64,000 nucleotides of DNA from Streptomyces sp. NBC_00442 (GTDB lineage Bacteria; Actinomycetota; Actinomycetes; Streptomycetales; Streptomycetaceae): assembly GCF_036014195.1 (NCBI RefSeq), contig NZ_CP107918.1, forward strand, positions 5,394,001 to 5,458,000, read 5' to 3'. Positions 24,307 to 33,570 of this stretch are shown one piece after another. A program made the position numbers and the translations under genes. The notes under the pieces are model-generated. The model saw only the letters and a program-made list of their open reading frames with translations. It searched no databases and had not been told where the DNA came from. Numbering within the stretch: position 1 is the first letter of the stretch; each line of letters begins with the position of its first letter.

Positions 24307-25905
24307 ATGACTAGTCAGACCACCGTCGAAAAGGCGCCACAGGACGAGATACCGGTGCCGGCCAAGGGGCTGCGCGGCCACCCCTGGCTGACGCTCTTCG
24401 CCGTGGCCATCGGCGTGATGATGGTCGCGCTCGACGGCACCATCGTGGCGATCGCGAACCCCGCCATCCAGAAGAACCTGGGAGCCTCGCTCCAGGACGT
24501 CCAGTGGATCACCAATGGCTACATGCTGGCCCTGGCCGTCTCCCTGATCACCGCGGGCAAGCTCGGCGACCGGTTCGGGCACCGCCAGACCTTCCTCATC
24601 GGTGTCGTCGGTTTCGGCGCCGCCTCTGGCGCCATCGGCCTCTCGCACAGCGTCACCTTCGTCATCGCCTTCCGCGTCCTTCAGGGACTGTTCGGCGCGC
24701 TCCTCATGCCGGCCGCGCTCGGCCTGCTGCGCGCCACCTTCCCGGCCGAGAAGCTGAACATGGCGATCGGCATCTGGGGCATGGTCATCGGTGCCTCCAC
24801 CGCGGGCGGCCCGATCCTCGGCGGCGTGCTCGTCGAGCACGTCAACTGGCAGTCGGTCTTCTTCATCAACGTGCCGGTGGGCCTGATCGCGCTGGTCCTC
24901 GGCCTCGTGATCCTGCGGGACCACCGCGCGCAGAACGCCCCCAAGTCGTTCGACATCGTCGGCATCGTGCTGCTTTCGGTCGCGATGTTCTGCATGATCT
25001 GGGCGCTCATCAAGGGCTCGGAGTACGGCTGGGGCAGCGGCAGGACCCTCGGGTTCATCGCGGCCGCCGTGATCTGCTTCGTGCTCTTCGCCCTGTGGGA
25101 GACCAAGGTCAAGGAGCCGCTGATCCCGCTCGGCCTGTTCCGGTCCGTGCCGCTGTCCGCGGGCACGATCCTGATGATCCTGATGGCGTTCGCCTTCATG
25201 GGCGGGCTCTTCTTCGTCACCTTCTACCTGCAGAACGTGCACGGCATGTCGGCCGTCGACAGCGGTCTGCACCTCCTGCCGCTCACCGGCATGATGATCG
25301 TCGCCTCGCCGGTCGCGGGCGCCCTGATCACCAAGCTCGGCCCGCGCGTCCCGCTGGTCGGCGGCATGGTCTGCACCGCCGTCGCCATGTTCGGGATGTC
25401 CCGCCTCACCATCGACACGGGCACCTTCACCATGTCGATCTGGTTCGCGCTGCTCGGCATGGGCCTGGCGCCCGTCATGGTCGGCGCGACCGAGGTCATC
25501 GTCGGCAACGCGCCGCTGGAGCTGTCCGGTGTCGCCGGCGGTCTCCAGCAGGCCGGTATGCAGGTCGGCGGCTCGCTCGGCACCGCGGTGCTCGGCGCCG
25601 TGATGTCCTCCGAGGTCACCTCCAAGCTCCCGGACAACTGGGCCGCCGCCAAGCTGCCGCCCATGACGCCCGGCCAGACCGCGGACTTCTCCAAGGCCGT
25701 CGAGGTCGGCATGGGCCCGGTCCAGCCGAACACCCCGCCCCAGATCGCGGCCAGGATCGCGGGCGTCGCGCACGACACGTTCGTGTCGGGCATGAGCACC
25801 GCGTTCACCGTCGCCGGGATCGTGGCGGTGCTCGCCGCCGCGGTCGCCCTGTTCACCAAGCGCGGCGTGAACGCGCAGGAGGGCGCGGGCGTGGGTCACA
25901 TCTGA
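24307..25905 (+). CDS. MFS drug exporter, DHA2 family (EmrB/QacA type, 14 TM)
   Basis: A 532-residue exporter with about 14 hydrophobic helices. The family motifs are visible: GDRFGHRQTFLIG (motif A), the WITNGYMLALAVSLITAGKLGDR start, and IWGMVIGASTAGGPILGGVLVEHVNWQSVFFINVPVGLIAL (motif C with the segment after it). It should expel lipophilic drugs or a self-made metabolite using the proton gradient. ATG 24307 is chosen because the promoter places the transcription start at or next to it. A strong terminator follows. Confidence 0.94.
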   Translation: MTSQTTVEKAPQDEIPVPAKGLRGHPWLTLFAVAIGVMMVALDGTIVAIANPAIQKNLGASLQDVQWITNGYMLALAVSLITAGKLGDRFGHRQTFLIGVVGFGAASGAIGLSHSVTFVIAFRVLQGLFGALLMPAALGLLRATFPAEKLNMAIGIWGMVIGASTAGGPILGGVLVEHVNWQSVFFINVPVGLIALVLGLVILRDHRAQNAPKSFDIVGIVLLSVAMFCMIWALIKGSEYGWGSGRTLGFIAAAVICFVLFALWETKVKEPLIPLGLFRSVPLSAGTILMILMAFAFMGGLFFVTFYLQNVHGMSAVDSGLHLLPLTGMMIVASPVAGALITKLGPRVPLVGGMVCTAVAMFGMSRLTIDTGTFTMSIWFALLGMGLAPVMVGATEVIVGNAPLELSGVAGGLQQAGMQVGGSLGTAVLGAVMSSEVTSKLPDNWAAAKLPPMTPGQTADFSKAVEVGMGPVQPNTPPQIAARIAGVAHDTFVSGMSTAFTVAGIVAVLAAAVALFTKRGVNAQEGAGVGHI

Positions 25906-25925
25906 TCCCGTCAACTCCCGTACCC

Positions 25926-25960
25926 GAAGGCCCCGCCGGACACGATCCGGTGGGGCCTTC
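25926..25960 (+). terminator. Terminator after the MFS gene
   Basis: GAAGGCCCCGCCGGA-CACGA-TCCGGTGGGGCCTTC gives a 15-bp stem with one G-U pair and a five-base loop, 21 bases after the stop codon. Confidence 0.85.
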
Positions 25961-26068
25961 ACCTATTCGGATGGTTACGCGCACGACCCCCCGCCCGGCG
26001 GAACCGGCCGGGGGTGCCGCCCGTTCTCCGATTCCAACTGATCGAATCGACACGGGGGTTGATGACTC

Positions 26069-26437
26069 ATGCGTACAACGACGACCACAGTGGCCCTGCT
26101 CGCCGCGACCGCCTTCCTGCTGCCCGCGGCCGCCCCGGCCACCGCGACCCCGCGCATGGGGGACTGCGCGCCGGGCGAGCTCTGCCTCTGGACGAAGGGC
26201 GCGTTCAAGGGCCCGCGGCAGGTGTACGACCTGACACGCACCGACATCGAGAGCTGCACCCCGCTGCCGCCGGGCGCCGACGTCCAGTCGCTGGCCAACC
26301 GCACGGGGCGGCCCGTCACCACCTACCAGTCGGCCGAGTGCGCGGAGACCGCCGAGTTCGACACGTATCCGGGTGGCGGGACCTGGGTCCCCCAAGTTCC
26401 CTATCGGGTGCGGGCGTTCAAGGTGTGGGAGAGCTGA
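26069..26437 (+). CDS. Small secreted cysteine protein, peptidase-inhibitor I36-like
   Basis: A 122-residue preprotein with a signal peptide (core VALLAATAFLLPAAA, cleavage near ATATPR). The mature part has four cysteines and the segment CLWTKGAFKGPRQVYDL, followed by NRTGRPVTTYQSAECA, which resembles the beta-gamma-crystallin-like I36 group including the Streptomyces metalloproteinase inhibitor SMI. Inhibition of an extracellular protease is a family-based guess. It is a single gene with a terminator upstream. Confidence 0.72.
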   Translation: MRTTTTTVALLAATAFLLPAAAPATATPRMGDCAPGELCLWTKGAFKGPRQVYDLTRTDIESCTPLPPGADVQSLANRTGRPVTTYQSAECAETAEFDTYPGGGTWVPQVPYRVRAFKVWES

Positions 26438-26489
26438 GACGTGGTACCCGACTCCTAGGAGGCCGAGCCGACAACCCCAGGGAGTGATG

Positions 26490-26798
26490 ATGGCGGGCTT
26501 CGGACACAGCACCCATACGCGCAGGACCCCCCGGTCACGGAACCGCATGTGGCCCCGGACCGGGCCGGACCGCGCGACGCTGGGCATCATCGGACTGACC
26601 TGCGCGGTCGCGGGATTCTTCGTTCTCGGGATCGTGCTCGGCCCGGTCGCGATCGCCTGCGGCTGGGTGGCCATGGGGCGCCGCTGGAACTCCGGCACGG
26701 TGCCGGCCCTGGTAGCCGTGGTCCTGGGTGCCATCGACACGCTGCTGGCCGTCATCGCGCTCATAGCAGCGGCATCCCTGGGCAACGGCATCTTCTGA
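26490..26798 (+). CDS. Small membrane protein, DUF4190-like
   Basis: A 102-residue protein with a basic N-terminus (HTRRTPRSRNRMWPR) and two hydrophobic helices separated by GWVAMGRRWNSG (about 34-60 and 66-98), the pattern of DUF4190 proteins. The function is unknown. ATG 26490 is preferred over 26487 because AGGGAG then sits at a normal distance. Confidence 0.72.
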   Translation: MAGFGHSTHTRRTPRSRNRMWPRTGPDRATLGIIGLTCAVAGFFVLGIVLGPVAIACGWVAMGRRWNSGTVPALVAVVLGAIDTLLAVIALIAAASLGNGIF

Positions 26799-26816
26799 CG
26801 GTGCCGCACCGGTACA

Positions 26817-26849
26817 AGGGGGGCGAGCCCCGATAGGGCTCGCCCCCTT
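26817..26849 (+). terminator. Terminator after the DUF4190-like gene
   Basis: AGGGGGGCGAGCCC-CGATA-GGGCTCGCCCCCTT forms a 14-bp stem with a five-base loop, 18 bases after the stop codon. Confidence 0.85.
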
Positions 26850-26912
26850 CACCCTGCCGTAGCGCGGCTGCGTCGCCGTGGGCGCTACCACTCAACTCCG
26901 GGTGCCCTGCTA

Positions 26913-27060
26913 GGGGCGCGGGGCTGTGACACTTGCGCGGCTGCGCCGCGGTGGGCGCGGCCGGTGGATGCCGGATCACCCACGAAGGGGCGCGGGGCTG
27001 TGACACTTGCGCGGCTGCGCCGCGGTGGGCGCGGCCGGTGGATGCCGGATCACCCACGAA
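26913..27060. repeat. Two perfect copies of a 74-nt tandem repeat
   Basis: The unit starts GGGGCGCGGGGCTGTGACAC and ends GGATCACCCACGAA. It occurs at 26913-26986 and 26987-27060, and a third copy starts at 27061 but diverges after GGGGCGCGGGG. This begins a gene-free kilobase (26799-27837) filled with repeats. Confidence 0.9.
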
Positions 27061-27163
27061 GGGGCGCGGGGAACTGCGCCACCAGCCACGCACGGTCCGC
27101 CGTCGAAGGCCGGGCCCTCGGAAGAACCCCACCCCACCCCGCCCCTTCCCGAAACCCGCCGGG

Positions 27164-27285
27164 GGTGAAAAGGCCCCTGGGGCTCCCGCCCCAGACCCCG
27201 TATCGCGCCTGAAGGGCGCTCGTCCTCAATCTCCCCCAAGGCCTTAAGGGCCAGGGGGGACCCCCATGACGGGCTGGGGATGTCT
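27164..27285 (-). repeat. Dispersed extragenic repeat carrying a 38-nt insert
   Basis: Read on the minus strand this is the same unit as at 10907-10976: CAGCCCGTC...GAGGACGAGCGCCC, TTCAGGCGCGATACGGGGTC, then a GGGGC/GCCCC hairpin. Between GTC and GAGGACGAG it carries a 38-nt hairpin element (27230-27267) that the copy at 10907 lacks. Confidence 0.8.
27230..27267 (+). mobile_element. 38-nt structured mini-element, second copy
   Basis: It folds as CCCCC-AA-GGCC-loop-GGCC-A-GGGGG and ends in GGGACCCCCAT. It has the same length and shape as the copy that interrupts the peptidase gene at 4939, with compensating changes in the inner stem. Confidence 0.75.
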
Positions 27286-27310
27286 ATGCGGCCCGGCACC
27301 GAGCGGTTAG

Positions 27311-27665
27311 GGGGCGCGGGGAACTGCGCGAGACGCGGGCACGGTCCGCAGTCGTAAGCCGGGGCCCGGGGCTCAGCCCCAGACCAGGTTCGCGCCTTAA
27401 GGGCCAGGGGACCCTCATGACAGGCTGAGGATGTCTATGCGGCCCGGCACCGGACACCTAAGGGGCGCGGGGAACTGCGCGAGAAGCGGGCACGGTCCGC
27501 AGTCGTAAGCCGGGGCCCGGGGCTCCGCCCCAGACCAGGTTCGCGCCTTAAGGGCCAGGGGGACCCTCATGACAGGCTGAGGATGTCCATGCTGCCCGGC
27601 ATCGAACGGCTAAGGGGCGCGGGGAACTGCGCGAGAAGCGGGGGCACGGCGCAGACAAACCGGGC
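27311..27665. repeat. About 151-nt tandem repeat, two full units and a partial third
   Basis: Units start at 27311, 27462 and 27614 with GGGGCGCGGGGAACTGCGCG. They continue through GGGCACGGTCCGCAGTCGTA and a GGGCCCGGGGCT/GCCCC hairpin, then CGCGCCTTAAGGGCCAGGGG-ACCCTCATGA, which looks like a truncated copy of the 38-nt element. The third unit breaks off after about 50 bases. No gene is present up to the aceE stop at 27838. Confidence 0.85.
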
Positions 27666-27837
27666 TTTCAGGGGGGCGCGGGGAACCGCGCGAGCAACCC
27701 AGCACGGCCTCTGCCCGGCACCCCACCAAGGCCGCCCCGGTCAGACCCGCGAAAGCGATCCCGCGGAAGCGATGGGCCCCGGGGAGAATCCCCGCGGCAC
27801 CCACCACCCCGCCGCACGACCGACTACCACCTACTGC

Positions 27838-30567
27838 CTACGCATCGCCCCCGGCCGCCCCAGGATCCGCCGCACCGACATCGAGCAACCGGTACCGGTC
27901 GACCGCCTGCTTCAGCGCCGACCGGTCGACCTTGCCCTCCCGGGCCAGTTCCGTCAGGACGGCCAGCACGATCGACTGCGCGTCGATGTGGAAGAAGCGC
28001 CGCGCCGCACCCCGCGTGTCCGCGAAGCCGAACCCGTCCGCGCCGAGCGACTGGTACGTGCCCGGCACCCAGCGCGCGATCTGGTCCGGAACGGCCCGCA
28101 TCCAGTCGGAGACGGCCACGAAAGGACCCTGCGCACCCTGGAGCTTCCGCGTCACGAAGGGGACGCGCTGCTCCTCCTCGGGGTGCAGGAGGTTGTGCTC
28201 CTCCACCGCCACGGCCTCGCGGCGCAGCTCGTTCCAGGAGGTCGCCGACCACACGTCGGCCCGCACGTTCCACTCCTCGGCGAGGATCCGCTGCGCCTCG
28301 ATCGCCCACGGCACGGCCACGCCGGACGCCATGATCTGCGCCGGGATGGAACCCGACGTGCCCGCGGCGAAACGGTGGATGCCCTTGAGGATGCCGTCCA
28401 CGTCGACGTCCGCCGGCTCGGCCGGATGCTGGATCGGCTCGTTGTAGACGGTGAGGTAGTAGAAGACGTCCTCGCTGTCCGGACCGTACATCCGGCGCAG
28501 ACCGTCCTTGACGATGTGCGCGATCTCGTAGCCGAACGCCGGGTCGTAGGCGACACACGCCGGGTTGGTCGAGGCGAGCAACTGCGAGTGCCCGTCCGCG
28601 TGCTGGAGACCCTCACCGGTCAGCGTCGTACGACCCGCCGTCGCGCCGAGGACGAATCCGCGCGCCAGCTGGTCGGCCATCTGCCAGAACTGGTCGCCGG
28701 TGCGCTGGAAACCGAACATCGAGTAGAAGACGTACACCGGGATCAGCGGCTCGCCGTGCGTGGCGTACGCCGAACCCGCCGCGATCAGCGACGCGGTGCA
28801 ACCGGCCTCGGAGATGCCGTCGTGCAGCATCTGCCCGGTCGGCGACTCCTTGTAGGCGAGCAGCAGTTCGCGGTCGACCGCCTCGTACTGCTGGCCCAGC
28901 GGGTTGTAGATCTTGGCGCTCGGGAAGAACGCGTCCATGCCGAACGTGCGGTACTCGTCGGGCGCGATCAGCACGAACCGCTTGCCGATCTCCTTGTCCC
29001 GCATCAGGTCCTTCAGGATGCGGACGAACGCCATCGTCGTGGCGATCGACTGCTGACCCGAGCCCTTCTTGGCCACCGCGTACGTCTTGTCCTCGGGCAG
29101 GGCCAGCGGCTTGGACCGCACCACGCGCGTCGGCACGTAGCCGCCGAGCCCGAGCCGGCGGTCGTGCATGTACTGGATCTCCTCGGACTTGCGTCCGGGG
29201 TGGTAGTACGGCGGCGCGCCGGACTCCAGCTCCTGGTCCGTGATCGGGATGTGCAGCCGGTCCCGGAAGCCCTTGAGGTCGTCGACCGTCAGCTTCTTCA
29301 TCTGGTGGGTCGCGTTGCGGCCCTCGAAGTTCGGGCCGAGCGTCCAGCCCTTGACGGTGTGCGCGAGGATCACCGTCGGCTGGCCCTTGTGCTCCTTGGC
29401 CGCCGCGAACGCCGCGAAGATCTTCTTGTGGTCGTGGCCGCCGCGCCCCAGGTGCAGGATCTGCTGGTCGGTCATGTTCTCGACCATGGCGCGCAGCCGC
29501 TGGTCGTCACCGAAGAAGTGGTCGCGGATGTAGGCGCCGGTCTCGGTGGCGTACGTCTGGAACTGGCCGTCCGGCGTGGTGTTCATCCGGTTGACCAGGA
29601 TGCCGTCCCGGTCCTGGGCCAGCAGCGGGTCCCAACTGCGGTCCCAGATCAGCTTGATGACGTTCCATCCGGCGCCGCGGAACTGCGACTCCAGCTCCTG
29701 GATGATCTTGCCGTTGCCGCGCACGGGGCCGTCGAGACGCTGGAGGTTGCAGTTGACGACGAACGTCAGGTTGTCCAGGTTCTCGCGGGCCGCGATGGAC
29801 AGCTGGCCGAGCGACTCGGGCTCGTCCATCTCGCCGTCGCCGAGGAACGCCCACACGTGCGAGTTGGAGGTGTCGGCGATGCCGCGCGCCTCCATGTAGC
29901 GGTTCATCCGCGCCTGGTAGATCGCGCCGAGCGGGCCGAGACCCATCGAGACGGTCGGGAACTCCCAGAAGTCCGGCATGAGCCGCGGGTGCGGGTAGGA
30001 CGAAAGGCCGTACGGGGCCTTCGACTTCTCCTGGCGGAAGGCGTCGAGCTGCTGCTCGCTGAGCCGGTCGAGCAGGAAGGCGCGGGCGTAGATGCCGGGC
30101 GAGGCGTGGCCCTGGAAGAAGATCTGGTCGCCGCCGTCCTCCTCCTTGCCGCGGAAGAAGTGGTTGAAGCCCACGTCGTACAGCGAGGCGGAGGAGGCGA
30201 AGGTCGCGATGTGGCCGCCGACGCCGATGCCCGGACGCTGGGCCCTCGACACCATCACGGCCGCGTTCCAGCGGGTCGCGTTGAGGACCTTGCGCTCGAT
30301 CTCCTCATTGCCGGGGAAGAACGGCTCGTCCTTGGTGGCGATCGTGTTGACGTAGTCCGTGCTGCGCATCTCGGGCACGGCCACGCGCTTCTCGCGGGCC
30401 CGCTCGATCAGCCGGAGCATCAGATAGCGGGCCCGTTCCCGGCCGCGCTCGTCGACGGCGGCGTCCAGGGAGTCGAGCCACTCCTGGGTCTCTTCGGGAT
30501 CGAAGTCCGGGACCTGGCTCGGCAGGCCGCCAATGATGATCGGGTTGCGATCGGATCCGGAAGCCAC
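27838..30567 (-). CDS. aceE: Pyruvate dehydrogenase E1 component, homodimeric type
   Basis: A 909-residue E1p that decarboxylates pyruvate and passes the acetyl group to lipoyl-E2, feeding acetyl-CoA to the cycle and to fatty acid synthesis. The thiamine diphosphate motif runs from [10 protein letters not shown] (243-252) to NLTFVVNCN. The homodimeric-type N-terminus ([18 protein letters not shown]) and the [24 protein letters not shown] and [16 protein letters not shown] segments are all present. Length is close to the usual 890-920. GTG 30567 follows AAGGAACAGC. The genes for E2 and E3 are not nearby. Confidence 0.97.
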   Translation of the reverse strand: MASGSDRNPIIIGGLPSQVPDFDPEETQEWLDSLDAAVDERGRERARYLMLRLIERAREKRVAVPEMRSTDYVNTIATKDEPFFPGNEEIERKVLNATRWNAAVMVSRAQRPGIGVGGHIATFASSASLYDVGFNHFFRGKEEDGGDQIFFQGHASPGIYARAFLLDRLSEQQLDAFRQEKSKAPYGLSSYPHPRLMPDFWEFPTVSMGLGPLGAIYQARMNRYMEARGIADTSNSHVWAFLGDGEMDEPESLGQLSIAARENLDNLTFVVNCNLQRLDGPVRGNGKIIQELESQFRGAGWNVIKLIWDRSWDPLLAQDRDGILVNRMNTTPDGQFQTYATETGAYIRDHFFGDDQRLRAMVENMTDQQILHLGRGGHDHKKIFAAFAAAKEHKGQPTVILAHTVKGWTLGPNFEGRNATHQMKKLTVDDLKGFRDRLHIPITDQELESGAPPYYHPGRKSEEIQYMHDRRLGLGGYVPTRVVRSKPLALPEDKTYAVAKKGSGQQSIATTMAFVRILKDLMRDKEIGKRFVLIAPDEYRTFGMDAFFPSAKIYNPLGQQYEAVDRELLLAYKESPTGQMLHDGISEAGCTASLIAAGSAYATHGEPLIPVYVFYSMFGFQRTGDQFWQMADQLARGFVLGATAGRTTLTGEGLQHADGHSQLLASTNPACVAYDPAFGYEIAHIVKDGLRRMYGPDSEDVFYYLTVYNEPIQHPAEPADVDVDGILKGIHRFAAGTSGSIPAQIMASGVAVPWAIEAQRILAEEWNVRADVWSATSWNELRREAVAVEEHNLLHPEEEQRVPFVTRKLQGAQGPFVAVSDWMRAVPDQIARWVPGTYQSLGADGFGFADTRGAARRFFHIDAQSIVLAVLTELAREGKVDRSALKQAVDRYRLLDVGAADPGAAGGDA

Positions 30568-31006
30568 GCTGTTCCTTCACTGTCGGGGGATGCGGAAGAC
30601 AGCCAATTCTGCGCCGCATCCCATCGTGTACCGCTGGGGCGCAAACGTCATCTCTACTGAGAGGTAACCGAGAGGTAACCGTCACCGGAGCAGGAAGTAG
30701 GCTCAGGGCCTGGACGGGTCGGGCCAAATCGCAACCTTACGCTCAACCCGGCCATCAGTTCCCGAAGGGTGTTCGGCCCCGAATGGAGTACCCCGAGGAA
30801 CACAACGGCACAAACAGTCACCAATCGTGTGGGATGAATCACCGACGGGGATGCGGATTCCCCTGAACACGGCCACACTGGCCCCCAAAGGGCGGGTTCG
30901 GGTGCCGGGTACTTGCGAGATTCGTCCCGCCCGTGTGGACTACGCCCCATGCCACGCGTATGCGCGCGGCTGAAGAACTTACCGAATCAAGATCAGGAGG
31001 CAAGCC
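30568..31006. promoter_or_regulatory. Divergent control region of aceE and DUF3052 gene
   Basis: These 439 bases hold no gene. A perfect tandem 11-mer, GAGAGGTAACC, occupies 30659-30669 and 30670-30680, about 95 bases upstream of the aceE start, and is a plausible regulator site. A good ribosome site (AGGAGGCAAGCC) precedes the DUF3052 gene at the far end. Confidence 0.55.
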
Positions 31007-31429
31007 GTGAGCGCGACCGCGGACCACGCGGAGGAGCGGACCAACCCGGCCATGAGGCTGGGGTTCGAGCCCGGACAGGTGGTCCAGGAGATCGGTTACG
31101 ACGAAGACGTCGACCAGGATCTCCGCGAGGGCATCGAGTCCATTATTGGCCAGGACCTCGTCGACGAGGAGTATGACGACACAGCCGACGTCGTGGTGCT
31201 CTGGTTCCGCGACGAGGACGGCGACCTTACGGACGCCCTGGTGGACGCCATCGGTCTCCTTGAGGACGGTGGCGCGGTGCTGCTGCTGACTCCGAAGACC
31301 GGCCGGGACGGGTACGTCGAGCCCAGCGACGTCAATGACGCCGCGCAGACGGCCGGCCTGTCGGCGGCCAAGAGCGTCAGCGTCGGGAAGGACTGGTCGG
31401 GCACGCGCCTGAAGTCCCCCAAGCGCTGA
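31007..31429 (+). CDS. DUF3052 family protein
   Basis: A 140-residue acidic protein (NPAMRLGFEPGQVVQEIGYDEDVDQDLREGIESI, then DTADVVVLWFRDEDGDLTDALVDAIGLLEDGGAVLLLTPK) matching DUF3052, which is conserved next to aceE in many actinobacteria. The fold looks Rossmann-like, without a clear active site. GTG 31007 follows AGGAGGCAAGCC. A strong terminator follows. The function is unknown. Confidence 0.9.
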   Translation: MSATADHAEERTNPAMRLGFEPGQVVQEIGYDEDVDQDLREGIESIIGQDLVDEEYDDTADVVVLWFRDEDGDLTDALVDAIGLLEDGGAVLLLTPKTGRDGYVEPSDVNDAAQTAGLSAAKSVSVGKDWSGTRLKSPKR

Positions 31430-31444
31430 TCCCTCCTCACGCCC

Positions 31445-31484
31445 CACAGGGCCCCCTCAGGCTGTTGCCCGAGGGGGCCCTGTG
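31445..31484 (+). terminator. Terminator after the DUF3052 gene
   Basis: CACAGGGCCCCCTC and its exact complement form a 14-bp stem around a 12-base loop, 15 bases after the stop codon. Confidence 0.88.
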
Positions 31485-31544
31485 CATGGCGGGGTGCGTA
31501 GGGTGGGTGTCACCAGATCGGCCCATTGAAGGGAAGGCGTCTCC

Positions 31545-32003
31545 ATGGCTATCGAGGTCGGCACCAAGGCCCCGGAGTTCGAGCTCAAGGACAACCACGG
31601 CAGGACCGTGAAGCTCAGCGACTTCCGCGGCGAGAAGAACGTGGTGCTGCTCTTCTACCCGTTCGCCTTCACCGGCGTCTGCACGGGTGAGCTGTGCGAA
31701 CTGCGCGACAACCTGCCGAAGTTCGTCAACGACGACACCCAGCTGCTCGCCGTCTCCAACGACTCCATCCACACCCTGCGCGTCTTCGCCGAGCAGGAGG
31801 GCCTCGAATACCCGCTGGTCTCCGACTTCTGGCCGCACGGCGATGTGAGCCGCGCGTACGGCGTCTTCGACGAGGACAAGGGGTGCGCGGTGCGCGGCAC
31901 CTTCGTCATCGACAAGGAGGGTGTGGTCCGCTGGACCGTAGTGAACGGTCTTCCCGACGCCCGCGACCTCAACGAGTACCTCAAGGCGCTCGACACCCTC
32001 TGA
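31545..32003 (+). CDS. Peroxiredoxin, AhpE type
   Basis: A 152-residue thioredoxin-fold peroxidase. The peroxidatic Cys is in [18 protein letters not shown], with a second Cys four residues on. The [14 protein letters not shown] and [15 protein letters not shown] segments are typical of the AhpE subfamily of actinobacteria. It reduces peroxides and peroxynitrite with a mycothiol- or thioredoxin-type donor (family knowledge). GGGAAGGCGTCTCC precedes the ATG. It precedes the Ter genes but has its own upstream gap. Confidence 0.92.
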   Translation: MAIEVGTKAPEFELKDNHGRTVKLSDFRGEKNVVLLFYPFAFTGVCTGELCELRDNLPKFVNDDTQLLAVSNDSIHTLRVFAEQEGLEYPLVSDFWPHGDVSRAYGVFDEDKGCAVRGTFVIDKEGVVRWTVVNGLPDARDLNEYLKALDTL

Positions 32004-32168
32004 GGACGCGGCACCCCGGGCCGGGCGCACGGCCGACACCCTGGTGGCCGTTCGGCCGAATCGTCTGTTTGACCCGGGAACCGGTCACTAGGATCCATTC
32101 GTTGATCCGATGCCAACGTACGACGGGGACGCTGACCAAGCTTGCCCCTCACACCATTGGGAGGACTC

Positions 32169-32744
32169 GTGGGAGTCAGCCTCAGCAAGGGCGGCAACGT
32201 CTCGCTGACCAAGGCCGCCCCCAACCTGACCGCGGTCATCGTCGGTCTGGGATGGGACGCACGCACCACCACCGGAGGTGACTTCGACCTGGACGCCAGC
32301 GCCCTGCTGACCAACGACCAGGGCAAGGTCACCAACGACTCGAACTTCGTGTTCTTCAACAACCTCAAGAGCCCCGACGGCTCGGTCGAGCACACCGGTG
32401 ACAACCTCACCGGTGAGGGCGAGGGCGACGACGAGGTCATCAAGGTGAACCTGGCCGGAGTCCCGGCCGACGTCGCCAAGATCGTCTTCCCGGTCTCGAT
32501 CTACGAGGCCGAGAGCCGCCAGCAGTCCTTCGGCCAGGTGCGCAACGCCTACATCCGCGTCGTGAACCAGGCGGACAACTCCGAGCTGGCCCGTTACGAC
32601 CTGAGCGAGGACGCCTCGACGGAGACCGCGATGGTCTTCGGCGAGCTGTACCGCAACGGCGCGGAGTGGAAGTTCCGCGCCATCGGCCAGGGCTATGCCT
32701 CGGGCCTGCGCGGCATCGCGCAGGACTTCGGCGTCAACGTCTGA
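32169..32744 (+). CDS. terD: TerD family stress protein, first paralog
   Basis: A 191-residue calcium-binding TerD protein. It has [20 protein letters not shown], the acidic metal sites FDLDASALL and GEGEGDDE, and [37 protein letters not shown]. TerD proteins sit at the inner membrane surface and help cells survive tellurite and other envelope or oxidative stress. The open frame reaches further up, but GTG 32169 has GGGAGG at the right distance and matches the family start. It forms a tandem pair with the gene at 32836. Confidence 0.95.
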   Translation: MGVSLSKGGNVSLTKAAPNLTAVIVGLGWDARTTTGGDFDLDASALLTNDQGKVTNDSNFVFFNNLKSPDGSVEHTGDNLTGEGEGDDEVIKVNLAGVPADVAKIVFPVSIYEAESRQQSFGQVRNAYIRVVNQADNSELARYDLSEDASTETAMVFGELYRNGAEWKFRAIGQGYASGLRGIAQDFGVNV

Positions 32745-32759
32745 GCCGACCCGTTCTTC

Positions 32760-32796
32760 CGTCCGGCGCCGCACCCCTGTGGTGCGGCGCCGGACG
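32760..32796 (+). terminator. Long hairpin between the two terD paralogs
   Basis: CGTCCGGCGCCGCACC and its exact complement form a perfect 16-bp stem with loop CCTGT, starting 15 bases after the first terD stop and ending 39 bases before the second terD start. There is no T-tract. It may end the first message or adjust the ratio of the two proteins. Confidence 0.75.
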
Positions 32797-32835
32797 CGCT
32801 CACCACTTGTTCCACTTCTCGGGGAGGACACGAAC

Positions 32836-33411
32836 ATGGGCGTCACGCTCGCCAAGGGGGGCAATGTCTCCCTCTCCAAGGCCGCACCGAACCTGACCCA
32901 GGTGCTCGTCGGTCTCGGCTGGGATGCGCGCTCCACCACCGGAGCCGACTTCGACCTCGACGCCAGCGCCCTGCTGTGCGCCAACGGACGCGTGCTCGGC
33001 GACGAGTACTTCGTCTTCTACAACAACCTCACCAGCCCCGAGGGGTCCGTCGAGCACACCGGTGACAACCTGACGGGTGAGGGCGAGGGCGACGACGAGT
33101 CGCTGATCGTCGACCTGACGAAGGTCCCGGCCGGCTGCGACAAGATCGTCTTTCCCGTCTCCATCCACGACGCGGACAACCGTGGCCAGACCTTCGGACA
33201 GGTCGCCAACGCGTTCATCCGCGTGGTCAACCAGGCCGACGGCCAGGAGCTGGCCCGTTACGACCTGAGCGAGGACGCCTCGACGGAGACCGCGATGATC
33301 TTCGGAGAGCTGTACCGCTACAGCGGCGAGTGGAAGTTCCGTGCAGTTGGCCAGGGGTACGCGTCCGGCCTGCGGGGCATCGCCCTAGACTTCGGGGTCA
33401 ACGTCTCCTAA
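32836..33411 (+). CDS. terD: TerD family stress protein, second paralog
   Basis: It has the same 191-residue length as the gene at 32169 and is very similar throughout: [74 protein letters not shown]. It is clearly a tandem duplicate. Differences cluster in the segment after the first acidic site ([17 protein letters not shown] here, [18 protein letters not shown] there), so metal binding or partners may differ. GGGGAGGACACGAAC precedes the ATG. Confidence 0.95.
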   Translation: MGVTLAKGGNVSLSKAAPNLTQVLVGLGWDARSTTGADFDLDASALLCANGRVLGDEYFVFYNNLTSPEGSVEHTGDNLTGEGEGDDESLIVDLTKVPAGCDKIVFPVSIHDADNRGQTFGQVANAFIRVVNQADGQELARYDLSEDASTETAMIFGELYRYSGEWKFRAVGQGYASGLRGIALDFGVNVS

Positions 33412-33570
33412 AGAGATCACCCGGATGCCTTCAAGTCGAGTGCCGTCGGGGCTGGTCCCTGCCGGGGGTCCGGGGGTCGCCCCCGGGAGACAGCAGCGCA
33501 AAGCCGTGCGCGGTGCGGGGGGACACCCGCTCTCCGCAGGGCCGGCCCGCTCTACACGATGGGGAAGTAA

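Noticed and set aside
27583..30660. Open frame of over 1000 codons on the plus strand opposite aceE
   Set aside because: It is a high-GC shadow: composition is Arg/Val/Asp/Gly-rich with no domain, and the minus strand encodes a full, motif-perfect E1 enzyme.
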